DNA of 64,000 nt from Streptomyces sp. CB00316 (GTDB taxonomy: Bacteria; Actinomycetota; Actinomycetes; Streptomycetales; Streptomycetaceae). The first letter of the stretch is position 1. The number at the start of each line of letters is the position of its first letter. This document shows positions 36,172 through 47,507 of the stretch, in pieces. The notes under the pieces were generated by a model. That model ran no database searches. It had not been told where the DNA came from and saw only the letters and a program-made list of their open reading frames with translations. Location of the stretch: positions 124,001 to 188,000 of the forward strand of contig NZ_LIXI01000005.1 of NCBI RefSeq assembly GCF_001905595.1, in the 5' to 3' direction. A program made the position numbers and the translations under genes.

Positions 36172-38844
36172 TCAGCGCATCAGTACGCCCGCACCCTCCC
36201 CCGTCGCCTCGTTCGGCACCGCGACCAGGCCCAACTCGGCACCGCAGGAGAGCAGTTCGTGCGAGGGCAGAACGCGCACGGTGTAGCCGTACGGTCCCGT
36301 CCGGTCCAGGGCGAGCGGGCCTTCGTACAGCCAGCGGTCCTCCAGGTCATGGCCGCCCGCCGGCTTCAGCGGGAAGACCTGGGCGTCCGCGATGGCGTCG
36401 GCCGAGTCCACCCGGCCCGCCACCACCTGCACCTCGACGTCGTCCGGGTCGAGACCGCCGAGGGCGATCCGCACCCGGAGCGACAGGGTCGCCCCCAGTT
36501 CCGCCGAGCCGCCCGCCACGGTGTCGGTGACCGACTCCACATGGTCGACGGAGACTTCCGGCCAGGCCGCCCGGACCTTCGCCTTCCACTCCGCCAGCTC
36601 CCGCGCCACCGCCGGGCCGAGCGCCCGCCGGGACCGCGCGGCGGGGGCGTAGAGCCGCTCCACGTACTCGCGCACCATCCGCCCCGCCAGCACCTTCGGC
36701 CCCAGGTTGACCAGGGTCGAGCGGACCATCTCGATCCACCGGTCCGGCAGCCCCGTGGCTCCCCGGTCGTAGAAGCGCGGGGCGACCCGGTCCTCGATCA
36801 GGGCGTACAGGGCGTTGGCCTCCAGCTCGTCGCGCCGGTCCTCGTCGACCGCCGAGCCGTCGGCGGTGGGGATCTCCCAGCCGAAGTCCGGCTCGAACCA
36901 CTCGTCCCACCAGCCGTCGCGCACGGAGAGGTTGAGACAGCCGTTGAGCGCCGCCTTCATCCCGCTCGTACCGCACGCCTCCAGCGGGCGCAGCGGGTTG
37001 TTGAGCCAGACGTCGCAGCCCGGGTAGAGCTTCTGCGCCATGCCCATGCCGTAGTCCGGCAGGAAGACGATGCGGTGGCGCACCCGCGGGTCGTCGGCGA
37101 ACCGCACCAGCTCCTGGACCAGCCGCTTGCCGCCGTCGTCGGCGGGGTGGGCCTTGCCCGCCACCACGATCTGGATCGGGTGCGTCGGGTGCAGGAGGAG
37201 CTCCCGCAGCCGGTCGCGGTCGCGCAGCATCAGCGTAAGCCGCTTGTACGAGGGGACGCGGCGGGCGAAGCCGATGGTGAGGACGTCCGGGTCGAGGACG
37301 TCGTCGATCCAGCCCAGCTCGGCGGTGCCCGCGCCGCGCCGGCGCCAGGAGGCGTACAGGCGGCGGCGGACCTCGGTCACCAGCCGGCCGCGCAGCTCGC
37401 GGCGCAGCTCCCAGATCTCCTGGTCGCCGATCCCGCCCACCGCGCCCCAGCGGCGCGGGGTGCCGGTCCGCTGCTCGGAGGGCTCGCCGTCCACCGGCCC
37501 GCCCGCCAGGACCTGGTGGGCGCGGCCGGTGCCGACCTGTCCGGCACCGAGCCGGAACACCTCGGGAGCGACCCAGGTCGGGGCGTGCACCCCGTTGGTC
37601 ACGGAGGTGATCGGCACGTCGGCGGGATCGAAGCCCGGCCAGAGCCCGGAGAACATCCCCCGGCTGACGGCCCCGTGCAGGGTGGAGACACCGTTCGCGC
37701 GCTGGGCGAGCCGGAGCCCCATCACCGCCATGTTGAACAGCTCGGGCTCCCCGCCGGGGTAGGTCTCCCGGCCCAGGCGCAGGATCTTCTCCACCGCGAC
37801 ACCGGGCAGCTCACCGTCGTCGCCGAAGTGGCGGGCGATCAGCTGCCGGTCGAACCGGTCTATCCCGGCGGGTACCGGGGTGTGGGTGGTGAAGACGGTC
37901 CCGGCGCGGACCACTTCGAGGGCCGCGTCGAAGCCGAGCCCGTCGGCGGCCAGTTCCCGGATGCGCTCCAGGCCGAGGAAGCCGGCGTGGCCCTCGTTGG
38001 TGTGGAACACCTCCGGCTCCGGGGTCCGGGTGAGCCGGCACCAGGTACGCACCGCGCGCACCCCGCCGATGCCGAGCAGCATCTCCTGGAGGAGGCGGTG
38101 GTCGCTGCCGCCGCCGTAGAGCCGGTCGGTGACATCGCGCTCGCCCGGCGCGTTCTCCTCGACGTCGGAGTCGAGCAGGAGGAGCGGGACGCGGCCGACC
38201 CGGGCCAGCCAGATCGAGGCGTACAGCGAGCGCCCGCCGGGCAGGGCGAGTACCACCCGGGCAGGGGTGCCGTCGGCCTCGCGGACCAGGTCGAGCGGGA
38301 GTTCGTTGGGGTCGAGGACCGGATAGTGCTCCTGCTGCCAGCCCTCGCGGGAGAGGCTCTGGCGGAAGTAGCCGTGGCGGTAGAGCAGGCCGACACCGAT
38401 GAGCGGGACGCCCAGGTCACTGGCGGCCTTGAGGTGGTCACCGGCGAGGATGCCGAGGCCGCCACTGTACTGGGGCAGTGCGGCGGTGACGCCGAACTCG
38501 GGTGAGAAGTAGGCGACGGCGGAGGGGAGTTCCGCGCCCGCGGCCTGCTGTTCCTGGTACCAGCGGGGGCCGTCCAGATACTCCTTCAGATCGGCGGAGG
38601 CCTCGGCCAGGCGGCCCAGGTACTCCTCGTCCCGGCCCAGCTCGGCCAGGCGCCCGGCGGTCAGGGAGCCGAGCAGCCGTACGGGGTCGGCCTCCGCGGG
38701 CCGCCACCCCTCGGGGTCGGCGGACCGGAAGAGCTCGCGGGTCTCGGTGTGCCACGACCAGCGCAGGTTGCGCGCGAGGTCGTGGAGGGGTCGGAGGGGT
38801 TCGGGGAGGACAGGACGCACGGTGAATCGACGAATGGCCTTCAC
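36172..38844 (-). CDS. glgP: Glycogen/alpha-glucan phosphorylase (GT35)
   Basis: Phosphorolyses alpha-1,4-glucan to glucose-1-phosphate, 890 aa. The PLP-binding lysine is in CGTSGMKAALNG, followed by NLSVRDGWWDE; other family blocks are HTNEGHAGFLGLERI, TTHTPVPAGIDRF and VWLNNPLRPLEACG. The N-terminal block AIRRFTVRPVLPEPLRPLHDLARNL is that of the actinobacterial long GlgP type. The start is taken as GTG 38844, where AAAGGTGGAG lies just upstream; ATG 38874 would add ten residues with no ribosome binding site. It is divergent from the glgE operon across a 568-nt spacer, placing breakdown and GlgE-type synthesis side by side. Confidence 0.93.
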   Translation of the reverse strand: MKAIRRFTVRPVLPEPLRPLHDLARNLRWSWHTETRELFRSADPEGWRPAEADPVRLLGSLTAGRLAELGRDEEYLGRLAEASADLKEYLDGPRWYQEQQAAGAELPSAVAYFSPEFGVTAALPQYSGGLGILAGDHLKAASDLGVPLIGVGLLYRHGYFRQSLSREGWQQEHYPVLDPNELPLDLVREADGTPARVVLALPGGRSLYASIWLARVGRVPLLLLDSDVEENAPGERDVTDRLYGGGSDHRLLQEMLLGIGGVRAVRTWCRLTRTPEPEVFHTNEGHAGFLGLERIRELAADGLGFDAALEVVRAGTVFTTHTPVPAGIDRFDRQLIARHFGDDGELPGVAVEKILRLGRETYPGGEPELFNMAVMGLRLAQRANGVSTLHGAVSRGMFSGLWPGFDPADVPITSVTNGVHAPTWVAPEVFRLGAGQVGTGRAHQVLAGGPVDGEPSEQRTGTPRRWGAVGGIGDQEIWELRRELRGRLVTEVRRRLYASWRRRGAGTAELGWIDDVLDPDVLTIGFARRVPSYKRLTLMLRDRDRLRELLLHPTHPIQIVVAGKAHPADDGGKRLVQELVRFADDPRVRHRIVFLPDYGMGMAQKLYPGCDVWLNNPLRPLEACGTSGMKAALNGCLNLSVRDGWWDEWFEPDFGWEIPTADGSAVDEDRRDELEANALYALIEDRVAPRFYDRGATGLPDRWIEMVRSTLVNLGPKVLAGRMVREYVERLYAPAARSRRALGPAVARELAEWKAKVRAAWPEVSVDHVESVTDTVAGGSAELGATLSLRVRIALGGLDPDDVEVQVVAGRVDSADAIADAQVFPLKPAGGHDLEDRWLYEGPLALDRTGPYGYTVRVLPSHELLSCGAELGLVAVPNEATGEGAGVLMR

Positions 38845-39412
38845 GTACTCCACCTTTACAGGGGACTTGCGCATCCGAGCGGACGCACCACGGTGTGCGT
38901 CCCTTCCATCACCCTCGACGGTAGCGGCCGTCCGTGGCCCGCGGCCACGGCGCGCGGACGGCTCACGGAGTCCGGGGACGGCCCGCGTGCGCCTCCCCAC
39001 AGGAGCACCACGCGCACCGGCGGCCCTCTCCCACCCCACCCTTCACCTGCGGGTTTGGCCGATTTCCTTCCCGTACGCAGCCTTGTGGACCTTCCTGTCA
39101 CAGGGAAGGCTGCCGTGTGGCGCCGCTTAGCGGGTATCCGGAACCTGTGAGGGCGCTTCGGGCCCCGTACGCCTCGGAGGCGCACGCCGGGCGCCATCGG
39201 ACCCCGACCCGGACCTGACCGGACCTGACCGACCGGCTACGACCGAGTAGTTAACACAGCGCCGGATTTCCCGGGAACGAACGTGGGGAAGGCTTTCCCG
39301 GTACGCAGCCCGACCGGGCCCGCACACCTTCCCGGTGCATCCGAAACCTGCACGAAACCCCCGCGACCCACCCATTCGAGTGCCATTCGAGTGAACGCGG
39401 ACAGGAGCGGCC
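38845..39412. other. 568-nt divergent regulatory region glgP/glgE
   Basis: No gene recognised. It contains an inverted repeat CTTCCTGTCACAGGGAAG-like element near 39090-39110, two similar segments TTCCC-GTACGCAGCC at about 39068-39082 and 39295-39311, an AT-richer GTAGTTAACAC stretch near 39246-39256 and a tandem 11-bp repeat at 39372-39393. These are candidates for shared control of glycogen breakdown and maltosyl transfer. Confidence 0.45.
39372..39393 (+). repeat. Tandem 11-bp repeat just upstream of glgE
   Basis: CCATTCGAGTG occurs twice back to back (39372-39382 and 39383-39393), ending 19 nt before the glgE start and just before its GGAG ribosome binding site. One helical turn spacing makes cooperative protein binding possible; slippage duplication is the alternative. 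Confidence 0.6.
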
Positions 39413-41566
39413 ATGCCCACAGCCCGTCAGCAGACAGCTGAGCAGCTACAAAGGACAGATCCCCATCTTCGCGGCACGCGCGGTCGGTCCTCCGCATCCG
39501 TGCCGTCACCCGTGCACGCCGAGCTCCTCCAGCCCCCAGGTGATTCCATGATCGGTCGTATTCCCGTACTGGACGTCCGCCCCCTCGTCGACTGCGGCAG
39601 ACGTCCGGCGAAGGCCGTCGTCGGCGAGACCTTCCAGGTCACCGCCACCGTCTTCCGCGAGGGCCATGACGCGGTGGCGGCCAACGTCGTCCTGCGCGAT
39701 CCGAGCGGACGGGTGGGACCGTGGACCCCGATGCGCGAGCTGGCCCCGGGCACGGACCGGTGGGGTGCCGAGATCACCCCGAACGCCGAGGGCCGCTGGA
39801 CGTACACGGTGGAGGCGTGGAGCGACCCGGTCGCCACCTGGCGCCACCACGCGGCGATCAAGATCCCGGCGGGCATCGACACCGAGCTGGTCCTGGCGGA
39901 GGGGGCGGTCCTGCTGGAGCGGGCCGCCGCCGGCGTACCGAAGAAGAACGGGCGCGAGGCGGTGCTCGCCGCGGTGGACGCGCTGCGCGACACGGCCCAC
40001 CCGCCGGCCGCCCGGCTGGCCGCCGCCCTGACCCCTGCCGCCGAGGCCGTCCTCGCCCGGCACCCGCTGCGCGAACTGGTCACCCGGTCCAAGCCGCTGG
40101 CGGTGCGCGTGGAGCGCGAGCGGGCGCTGTACGGGTCGTGGTACGAGCTGTTCCCCCGCTCGGAGGGCGCCAAGCAGGTGCCGGTGGACCCGGCCGACAC
40201 CTCGCCGGACGCCGAGACGCGGCTGGTCAGCGGCACCTTCCGGACGGCGGCCGAGCGGCTGCCCGCCGTCGCCGCCATGGGGTTCGATGTCGTCTATCTG
40301 CCCCCGATCCACCCGATCGGGACGACCCACCGCAAGGGCCCGAACAACACCCTGACGCCCGGTGAGCACGATCCGGGCGTGCCGTGGGCGATCGGTTCGC
40401 CGGACGGCGGGCACGACGCCGTCCACCCGGAGCTGGGCACGCTGGAGGACTTCGACCACTTCGTGGAGGTGGCCCGCAACCTCCGGATGGAGATCGCCCT
40501 GGACTTCGCGCTCCAGTGCTCCCCGGACCACCCATGGGTCAAGGACCACCCGGACTGGTTCCACCACCGCTCCGACGGCTCGATCGCGTACGCCGAGAAC
40601 CCGCCGAAGAAGTACCAGGACATCTACCCGATCGCCTTCGACAAGGACATGCGCGGCCTGGTGGCGGAGACGTCACGGATCCTGCGCTTCTGGATGGACC
40701 ACGGCGTACGCATCTTCCGCGTCGACAACCCGCACACCAAGCCGGTGGTGTTCTGGGAGAAGGTCATCGCGGAGATCAGCGGCACCGACCCCGACGTCAT
40801 CTTCCTGGCGGAGGCGTTCACCCGCCCCGCGATGATGCACACCCTCGGCGCGGTCGGGTTCCAGCAGTCGTACACGTACTTCACCTGGCGGAACACCAAG
40901 CAGGAGCTGACGGAGTACGTCACGGAGCTGTCGGGCGAGGCCGCCTCGTACATGCGGCCCAACTTCTTCGTGAACACCCCGGACATCCTGCCGGGCTACC
41001 TCCAGCACGGCGGACGCCCGGCCTTCGAGGCCCGGGCCGTGCTCGCCGCCACCCTCTCCCCCTCCTGGGGCGTCTACGCGGGCTTCGAGCTGTGCGAGAA
41101 CACCCCGGCCAAGCCGGGGAGCGAGGAGTACCTGCACTCGGAGAAGTACGAACTGCGCCCGAGGGACTGGGAGTCGGCGGAGCGCGAGGGCCGCACGCTG
41201 ACGCCCCTGATCACCTCGCTGAACCGGATCCGACGACGTAACCCCGCGCTCCAGCAGCTGCGCGAGGTCCACTTCCACCACGCCGACAACGAGTCGCTGA
41301 TCGTCTACAGCAAGCGTTCCGGCTCGAACACCGTGCTGGTGGTCGTGAACCTCGACCCTCACCACACCCAGGAGGCCACGGTCTCGTTGGACATGGAGCG
41401 GCTCGGCCTTCAAGGGCACGAGCGCGTACCGGTGCGCGACGAGCTCACCGGCGACACCTATCACTGGGGCAGGGCCTTCTATGTGCGCCTAGAGCCGGGT
41501 ATCACGCCCGCGCACATCGCCGTCCTGCGACCGTCCCCGCCGACCGGAGGGTCACCCACACCATGA
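39413..41566 (+). CDS. glgE: Alpha-1,4-glucan:maltose-1-phosphate maltosyltransferase
   Basis: Extends alpha-1,4-glucans by two glucose units from maltose-1-phosphate. GH13_3 architecture: an N-terminal Ig-like domain (about 45-150, [15 protein letters not shown]...), a helical insert, and the catalytic barrel with the nucleophile Asp438 in [11 protein letters not shown] and acid/base Glu467 in IFLAEAF; the 29-residue spacing matches characterised Streptomyces GlgE. ATG 39413 has CAGGAGCGGCC directly upstream; ATG 39548 (AGGTGA upstream) is an alternative that removes 45 low-complexity residues. The stop overlaps the treS start by 4 nt. With treS, mak and glgB it forms the complete GlgE pathway. 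Confidence 0.95.
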   Translation: MPTARQQTAEQLQRTDPHLRGTRGRSSASVPSPVHAELLQPPGDSMIGRIPVLDVRPLVDCGRRPAKAVVGETFQVTATVFREGHDAVAANVVLRDPSGRVGPWTPMRELAPGTDRWGAEITPNAEGRWTYTVEAWSDPVATWRHHAAIKIPAGIDTELVLAEGAVLLERAAAGVPKKNGREAVLAAVDALRDTAHPPAARLAAALTPAAEAVLARHPLRELVTRSKPLAVRVERERALYGSWYELFPRSEGAKQVPVDPADTSPDAETRLVSGTFRTAAERLPAVAAMGFDVVYLPPIHPIGTTHRKGPNNTLTPGEHDPGVPWAIGSPDGGHDAVHPELGTLEDFDHFVEVARNLRMEIALDFALQCSPDHPWVKDHPDWFHHRSDGSIAYAENPPKKYQDIYPIAFDKDMRGLVAETSRILRFWMDHGVRIFRVDNPHTKPVVFWEKVIAEISGTDPDVIFLAEAFTRPAMMHTLGAVGFQQSYTYFTWRNTKQELTEYVTELSGEAASYMRPNFFVNTPDILPGYLQHGGRPAFEARAVLAATLSPSWGVYAGFELCENTPAKPGSEEYLHSEKYELRPRDWESAEREGRTLTPLITSLNRIRRRNPALQQLREVHFHHADNESLIVYSKRSGSNTVLVVVNLDPHHTQEATVSLDMERLGLQGHERVPVRDELTGDTYHWGRAFYVRLEPGITPAHIAVLRPSPPTGGSPTP

Positions 41567-43269
41567 TCGTCAATGAGCCTGTCCACGACACGTTCGAGGA
41601 CACACCCGCCAAGGACCGTGATCCCGACTGGTTCAAGCGCGCCGTCTTCTACGAGGTGCTCGTACGGTCCTTCCAGGACTCCAACGGCGACGGAATCGGC
41701 GACCTCAAGGGCATCACCGCCAAGCTGGACTACCTCCAGTGGCTCGGTGTCGACTGCCTCTGGCTGCCGCCGTTCTTCAAGTCCCCACTGCGCGACGGCG
41801 GTTACGACGTCTCCGACTACACCGCCGTGCTGCCGGAGTTCGGCGACCTCGCCGACTTCGTGGAGTTCGTGGACGCCTCGCACCAGCGGGGCATGCGCGT
41901 CATCATCGACTTCGTCATGAACCACACGAGCGACCAGCACGAGTGGTTCCAGCAGTCCCGCACCGACCCCGACGGGCCGTACGGCGACTACTACGTCTGG
42001 GCGGACGACGACAAGCAGTTCCAGGACGCCCGGATCATCTTCGTCGACACCGAGACGTCCAACTGGACCTTCGACCCGGTGCGCAAGCAGTACTACTGGC
42101 ACCGCTTCTTCTCCCACCAGCCGGACCTCAACTACGAGAACCCGGCGGTGCAGGAGGAGATCCTCGCGGCCCTGCGCTTCTGGCTGGACCTGGGCATCGA
42201 CGGCTTCCGGGTCGACGCCGTGCCCTACCTCTACCAGCGCGAGGGCACCAACTGCGAGAACCTCCCCGAGACCCACCACTTCCTGAAGCGGGTCCGCAAG
42301 GAGATCGACGCCAACTACCCGGACACCGTGCTTCTCGCCGAGGCCAACCAGTGGCCGGAGGACGTCGTCGACTACTTCGGCGACTTCGAGGCGGGCGGCG
42401 ACGAGTGCCACATGGCGTTCCACTTCCCCGTCATGCCGCGCATCTTCATGGCGGTGCGCCGCGAGAGCCGCTACCCGGTCTCCGAAATCCTCGCCAAGAC
42501 CCCGGCGATCCCGAAGAACTGCCAGTGGGGCATCTTCCTGCGCAACCATGACGAGCTGACCCTCGAAATGGTCACGGACGAAGAGCGCGACTACATGTAC
42601 GCGGAGTACGCCAAGGACCCCCGGATGCGCGCCAACATCGGCATCCGCCGCCGCCTGGCCCCGCTGCTGGACAACGACCGCAACCAGATCGAGCTGTTCA
42701 CCGCGCTGCTGCTGTCGCTGCCCGGCTCCCCGATCCTCTACTACGGGGACGAGATCGGGATGGGCGACAACATCTGGCTGGGCGACCGGGACGCGGTCCG
42801 CACCCCGATGCAGTGGACGCCCGACCGCAACGCCGGCTTCTCCTCCAGCGATCCGGGGCGGCTCTACCTCCCCACGATCATGGACCCGGTCTACGGCTAC
42901 CAGGTCACCAACGTCGAGGCGTCGATGGCCTCGCCGTCCTCGCTGCTGCACTGGACCCGGCGGATGATCGAGATCCGCAAGCAGAACCCGGCCTTCGGGC
43001 TCGGCGAGTACACCGAGCTGCCGTCCTCCAACCCGGCGGTACTGGCGTTCACCCGCGAGTACAAGGACGACCTCGTCCTGTGCGTGCACAACTTCTCGCG
43101 GTTCGCACAGCCGACGGAACTCGACCTGCGGTCGTTCAACGGACGCCATCCGGTGGAATTGATCGGCGGGGTGCGCTTCCCGGCCATCGGCCAGTGGCCC
43201 TACCTGCTGACCCTTGCGGGACACGGCTTCTACTGGTTCCGGCTGCGCAAGGACACGCCGCCGGTCTGA
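41563..43269 (+). CDS. treS: Trehalose synthase (maltose alpha-D-glucosyltransferase)
   Basis: Interconverts trehalose and maltose, 568 aa, GH13_16. Catalytic residues are visible: Asp218 in [10 protein letters not shown], Glu260 in LLAEANQW and Asp330 in [24 protein letters not shown] and [20 protein letters not shown] are typical. The start overlaps the glgE stop (ATGATCG), indicating coupled translation. In the GlgE pathway it makes maltose from trehalose for phosphorylation by the maltokinase encoded next. Unlike the TreS-Mak fusions of some bacteria, the kinase is a separate gene here. A strong hairpin follows the stop codon. Confidence 0.96.
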   Translation: MIVNEPVHDTFEDTPAKDRDPDWFKRAVFYEVLVRSFQDSNGDGIGDLKGITAKLDYLQWLGVDCLWLPPFFKSPLRDGGYDVSDYTAVLPEFGDLADFVEFVDASHQRGMRVIIDFVMNHTSDQHEWFQQSRTDPDGPYGDYYVWADDDKQFQDARIIFVDTETSNWTFDPVRKQYYWHRFFSHQPDLNYENPAVQEEILAALRFWLDLGIDGFRVDAVPYLYQREGTNCENLPETHHFLKRVRKEIDANYPDTVLLAEANQWPEDVVDYFGDFEAGGDECHMAFHFPVMPRIFMAVRRESRYPVSEILAKTPAIPKNCQWGIFLRNHDELTLEMVTDEERDYMYAEYAKDPRMRANIGIRRRLAPLLDNDRNQIELFTALLLSLPGSPILYYGDEIGMGDNIWLGDRDAVRTPMQWTPDRNAGFSSSDPGRLYLPTIMDPVYGYQVTNVEASMASPSSLLHWTRRMIEIRKQNPAFGLGEYTELPSSNPAVLAFTREYKDDLVLCVHNFSRFAQPTELDLRSFNGRHPVELIGGVRFPAIGQWPYLLTLAGHGFYWFRLRKDTPPV

Positions 43270-43281
43270 TCCGGCGGACAT

Positions 43282-43315
43282 CCCGTGCGGGGCGGTTTCC
43301 GCCGCCCCGCACGGG
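43282..43315 (+). terminator. Perfect hairpin between treS and mak
   Basis: Fourteen-bp perfect arms CCCGTGCGGGGCGG (43282-43295) and CCGCCCCGCACGGG (43302-43315) with a TTTCCG loop, 12 nt after the treS stop. It probably ends or attenuates glgE-treS transcription. The remaining 180 nt to mak also contain two imperfect CACGGTTCCG repeats. Confidence 0.68.
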
Positions 43316-43498
43316 GCACTCTGAGCGAAACGAAAGGCCTGGGGCCCTCACGGTTCCGTCGCCTCGGGCCTTCACGGTTCCGCCGTTCGAGTCCGTAAGC
43401 ACCTTCCTCTCCCGACACGTCCCGCACAGCCGGACAGCCATTGCCGCAATCCGGGACACTCTTCGCATCCTGTGTGCCCGGGGAAAGGACGCGATGCC

Positions 43499-44920
43499 AT
43501 GTCGGAGGCTGCATCCACTCACGTCGCCCTGGCGAAGAGCACGAGGAACAGCGCCACCCCAAGCAGTACGACGGACGGAGCCCTGCTGCCGTCCCTCGCC
43601 CCCCTGCTCCATGAATGGCTGCCCCGGCAGCGGTGGTTCGCCGGCAAGGGCCGGCCGGTCACCGGCTTCGTCCTGGTCTCCGCCACCGAGATGCTGCCGC
43701 TGGACGGCACCGCGGGCCCCGGTCTGCTCCATCTGCTGGTCCGGGTCCAGCAGCCGTCGCCGTCGGCCCACCCGGGCGACGACTGCTACCAGCTCCTGAT
43801 CGGCGTACGGAGTTCGCTGCCGACCACGCTCGCCGCGGCCCTGATCGGGCGGGTGGAGCGCGGACCGCTGGCCGGGCGCACCGTCTACGACGCGCTGCAC
43901 GATCCGCGCCTGGCGGACCTTCTGCTGGAACGGTTCCGCCGCCCAGGCACCCTCGGCTCCCTCCGCTTCGATCGGACCGCCGCGATCTCGGCCGGGCTGG
44001 CGCCCCGGGTCCTGGACGCCGAACAGTCCAACTCCTCGCTGGTCTACGGCGACGCGTACATCCTCAAGATCTTCCGCCGGGTCTTCCCGGGCACCAACCC
44101 GGATCTGGAGCTGCCGCTCGCCCTGGCCCGCGAAGGGTGCGACCGCGTCCCGGCGCCGGTCGCCTGGTTCGAGGCCCCCGGCCTCGAACCGCTCACCCTC
44201 GGCGTGCTCCAGCCCTTCCTGCACGGTGCCCGGGACGGCTGGCAGCTCGCCCTCACCGCGCTCACGGCGGGCCGCGACTTCGTCCCCGAGGCGCGGGCGC
44301 TCGGCCGGGCCACCGCCGAGGTCCACACCGCCCTCGCCGCGGCCCTGCCCACCCCGGCGCTGCAGGGGACGCAGACCCGGCAGCTGATCGCCCAGATGAC
44401 CCAGCGTCTGGAGGCCGCCGCCCAGGCGGTGCCCGCGCTCGCCCCGTACGTCCCCGCCCTGCGCACCACGTTCGACGCCGTCACGGCGCTCGGGCACCGG
44501 GGCGGCGGCTGGGCGCAGCAGCGGGTGCACGGCGACCTCCATCTCGGCCAGGCGCTCCGCTCCCCCGACGGTTTCTGGTCGCTGATCGACTTCGAGGGCG
44601 AACCGGCCCGACCGCTGGACGAGCGCCGCCGCCCGGCACCCCCGGTCCGCGATGTGGCGGGCATGCTGCGCTCCTTCGACTACGCGGCCCGCTCCCACCG
44701 CCCGTGGAAACCCGAGTGGGCGGCCCGCTGCCGTGCCGCCTACTGCGAGGGGTACGCGCTCGCGGCGGGCACCGATCCACGCGGCGAACCGGAGCTGCTG
44801 CGCGCCCACGAGACCGACAAGGCGGTCTACGAGGTGGTGTACGAGGCCCGGCACCGCCCCGACTGGCTGCCGGTCCCCATGGCCGCCATCCAGCGACTGG
44901 CCCAGTCCGCCGCGGCCTGA
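43499..44920 (+). CDS. mak: Maltokinase
   Basis: ATP-dependent kinase making maltose-1-phosphate, the donor for GlgE; 473 aa with the aminoglycoside-phosphotransferase-like fold. Visible residues are the catalytic loop [10 protein letters not shown] (H344-G-D346) and the metal-binding DFE (Asp364) in SLIDFEGEP; the N-terminal cap begins [12 protein letters not shown], the hallmark of Mak/Pep2 proteins. ATG 43499 has AAAGGA 11 nt upstream; GTG 43472 would only add nine residues. It precedes glgB by 47 nt on the same strand, so mak-glgB is likely one unit, possibly with its own promoter after the treS hairpin. Confidence 0.94.
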   Translation: MSEAASTHVALAKSTRNSATPSSTTDGALLPSLAPLLHEWLPRQRWFAGKGRPVTGFVLVSATEMLPLDGTAGPGLLHLLVRVQQPSPSAHPGDDCYQLLIGVRSSLPTTLAAALIGRVERGPLAGRTVYDALHDPRLADLLLERFRRPGTLGSLRFDRTAAISAGLAPRVLDAEQSNSSLVYGDAYILKIFRRVFPGTNPDLELPLALAREGCDRVPAPVAWFEAPGLEPLTLGVLQPFLHGARDGWQLALTALTAGRDFVPEARALGRATAEVHTALAAALPTPALQGTQTRQLIAQMTQRLEAAAQAVPALAPYVPALRTTFDAVTALGHRGGGWAQQRVHGDLHLGQALRSPDGFWSLIDFEGEPARPLDERRRPAPPVRDVAGMLRSFDYAARSHRPWKPEWAARCRAAYCEGYALAAGTDPRGEPELLRAHETDKAVYEVVYEARHRPDWLPVPMAAIQRLAQSAAA

Positions 44921-44967
44921 GCCCCCACTCCCCTCCGCCCTCCGAACTCTTTGAGGAGGCAGTCCCT

Positions 44968-47418
44968 GTGACCGCCCGCAAGCCGTCCCGCAAGGGATCC
45001 CGCAAGACCGCAGCCGCCGAAGCCAACGCTCCTGTCGACGCCGCGAGGGTGGAGACGGCGCCCGAGCCCGCACTCGCTCCCGCGCCTGCCTCCGCTCCCG
45101 CTCCCGCTCCCGCTCCCGTCGAAGCCGAGGCCGCCACGACGGCCACGGCCACCAAGGCCCCCGCAGCCGCCAAGCGCGCCCGGCCCAAGCGCGCGGACGC
45201 CGTCCCGCCGCGCCCCCGGCAGGGCGGCGACGGCGGGGGCGCCCGCCCGGCGCCGGCCCTGGACGGCGCGGACCGCGGCCGACTGCTGGCCGGCGACCAC
45301 CACGCCCCGCACGACGTGCTCGGCGCCCGGCCGATCCCGGGCGGGGTGCTGGTACGGGCGCTGCGCCCGTTCGCCCGCTCGGTGACGGTGCTGGCCGAAG
45401 GCGTGCGGGCCGAACTGCACGACGACGGCGACGGGTTCTTCTCCGGCGTGCTGCCGGTGAAGGAGGTCCCGGTCTACCGGCTCCAGGTGGCGTACGACGA
45501 CAACACCATCGAGGTGGACGACCCGTACCGCTTCTGGCCCTCGCTCGGCGAGCTGGACCTCCATCTGATCGGGGAGGGCCGCCACGAGGAGCTGTGGCGG
45601 GCGCTCGGCTCGGAGCCGATGGTCCACCAGGGGGTGGCCGGGACCCGGTTCACCGTGTGGGCGCCGAACGCGCGCGGGGTGCGGGTGACGGGAGACTTCA
45701 CCTGCTGGGACGGCACGGGCACACCGATGCGTTCGCTCGGCTCGACCGGGGTGTGGGAGCTGTTCCTGCCCGGGGTCGGCGAGGGCGCGCTCTACAAGTA
45801 CGACATCTGCCGCCCGGACGGTTCACACACGGTCCGGGCCGACCCGATGGCCCGCCGTACCGAGGTCCCGCCCGCGACCGCCTCGGTGGTCACCGCCTCG
45901 CACCACGAATGGCGGGACGCGGACTGGATGGCGCACCGGGGCGACCGCCCGGTCCACGAGGCGCCCTTCTCCGTCTACGAGGTCCATCTCGCCTCCTGGC
46001 GACCGGGCCTGACCTACCGGCAACTTGCCGACCAACTCCCCTCGTACGTCAAGGATCTCGGCTTCACGCACGTCGAGCTGATGCCGGTCTCCGAGCACCC
46101 GTTCGGCGGTTCCTGGGGCTACCAGGTCACCGGCTTCTACGCGCCGACCTCCCGGATGGGCGCCCCGGACGACTTCCGGTACCTGGTGGACGCCCTGCAC
46201 CGGGCGGGCATCGGCGTCATCATGGACTGGGTCCCGGCCCACTTCCCGCGCGACGACTGGGCGCTGGCCGAGTTCGACGGGCGGCCGCTGTACGAGCACT
46301 CCGACCCGCAGCGCGCGGCGCACCCGGACTGGGGGACGCTGGAGTTCGACTACGGCCGCACGGAGGTACGCAACTTCCTGGTCGCCAACGCCACTTACTG
46401 GTGCGAGGAGTTCCATATCGACGGGCTGCGGGTCGACGCCGTCGCCTCGATGCTCTACCTCGACTACTCCCGCGAGGACGGCCAGTGGTCGCCCAACGAC
46501 CAGGGGGGCCGGGAGAACTGGGACGCGGTCGCCTTCCTCCAGGAGATGAACGCGACGGTCTACCGGCGCAACCCCGGGGTCGTCACCATCGCCGAGGAGT
46601 CCACCGCCTGGGACGGCGTCACCCGGCCCACCGACAGCGGCGGCCTGGGCTTCGGGCTGAAGTGGAACATGGGCTGGATGCACGACTCGCTGCTGTACGT
46701 GGCGAAGGAGCCGGTGCACCGCAAGTACCACCACAACGAGATGACGTTCTCGATGGTGTACGCGTACAGCGAGAACTACGTGCTGCCGATCTCGCACGAC
46801 GAGGTGGTGCACGGCAAGCAGGCGCTGGTGGCGAAGATGCCCGGCGACTGGTGGCAGCAGCGCGCCAACCACCGCGCCTACCTGGGTTACATGTGGGCCC
46901 ACCCCGGCAAGCAACTCCTGTTCATGGGACAGGAGTTCGCCCAGGGTGCGGAGTGGTCCGAGGGTCACGGCCCGGACTGGTGGCTGCTGGACCCGACGTA
47001 CGAGGCCTCCGGTGACCACCGCGGGGTGCGGAACCTGGTGGGCGACCTGAACGCGGTGTACGGGGCGGTGCCCGCGCTGTGGCAGCGCGACACGGTCCCG
47101 GAGGGGTTCAGCTGGGTGGACGGCGGGGCGGCCGAGGACAACGTCTTCGCGTTCCTGCGGTACGACGCGGACGGCTCGCCGCTGCTCGCGGTCTCGCACT
47201 TCTCCCCGGTGGTCCGGCACGACTACCGCCTCGGGGTGCCGGAGACCGGGACCGAGGGCTGGGTGGAGGTCCTCAACACGGACGCGGACCGGTACGGCGG
47301 CAGCGACGTACGCAACGAGGAGCCGCTCAAGGCGGAGGCGGTGCCCGCGCACGGCCGGCCGGCCAGCATCTCGCTGACGCTGCCGCCGCTGGCGACGGTG
47401 TGGTTCCGGCCCGCGTAA
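44968..47418 (+). CDS. glgB: 1,4-alpha-glucan branching enzyme
   Basis: Introduces alpha-1,6 branches into the glucan made by GlgE, 816 aa. After a disordered Ala/Pro/Lys-rich extension (about 1-95) come two CBM48-type N-domains (about 110-330) and the GH13_9 barrel with nucleophile Asp490 in [14 protein letters not shown], acid/base Glu543 in IAEESTAW and [12 protein letters not shown] 44968 has GAGGAGG 9 nt upstream. The extension includes an alternating Ala-Pro run encoded by a GCTCCC hexamer repeat (about 45090-45118) and is not needed for the known fold. It is the last gene of the pathway cluster, followed by a hairpin. Confidence 0.95.
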   Translation: MTARKPSRKGSRKTAAAEANAPVDAARVETAPEPALAPAPASAPAPAPAPVEAEAATTATATKAPAAAKRARPKRADAVPPRPRQGGDGGGARPAPALDGADRGRLLAGDHHAPHDVLGARPIPGGVLVRALRPFARSVTVLAEGVRAELHDDGDGFFSGVLPVKEVPVYRLQVAYDDNTIEVDDPYRFWPSLGELDLHLIGEGRHEELWRALGSEPMVHQGVAGTRFTVWAPNARGVRVTGDFTCWDGTGTPMRSLGSTGVWELFLPGVGEGALYKYDICRPDGSHTVRADPMARRTEVPPATASVVTASHHEWRDADWMAHRGDRPVHEAPFSVYEVHLASWRPGLTYRQLADQLPSYVKDLGFTHVELMPVSEHPFGGSWGYQVTGFYAPTSRMGAPDDFRYLVDALHRAGIGVIMDWVPAHFPRDDWALAEFDGRPLYEHSDPQRAAHPDWGTLEFDYGRTEVRNFLVANATYWCEEFHIDGLRVDAVASMLYLDYSREDGQWSPNDQGGRENWDAVAFLQEMNATVYRRNPGVVTIAEESTAWDGVTRPTDSGGLGFGLKWNMGWMHDSLLYVAKEPVHRKYHHNEMTFSMVYAYSENYVLPISHDEVVHGKQALVAKMPGDWWQQRANHRAYLGYMWAHPGKQLLFMGQEFAQGAEWSEGHGPDWWLLDPTYEASGDHRGVRNLVGDLNAVYGAVPALWQRDTVPEGFSWVDGGAAEDNVFAFLRYDADGSPLLAVSHFSPVVRHDYRLGVPETGTEGWVEVLNTDADRYGGSDVRNEEPLKAEAVPAHGRPASISLTLPPLATVWFRPA

Positions 47419-47438
47419 GGGACCGCGCCGGGACGGAG

Positions 47439-47474
47439 CAAGGACACCCGTACCGGGGGATACGGGTGTCCTTG
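47439..47474. terminator. Perfect hairpin between convergent glgB and dctA
   Basis: Fourteen-bp perfect arms CAAGGACACCCGTA (47439-47452) and TACGGGTGTCCTTG (47461-47474) with an 8-nt loop, 20 nt after glgB and 33 nt from the dicarboxylate symporter stop. Bidirectional use is likely. Confidence 0.72.
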
Positions 47475-47507
47475 GTGGGGGGTGTCACAGTGGCTGGAAA
47501 GGGCCGG

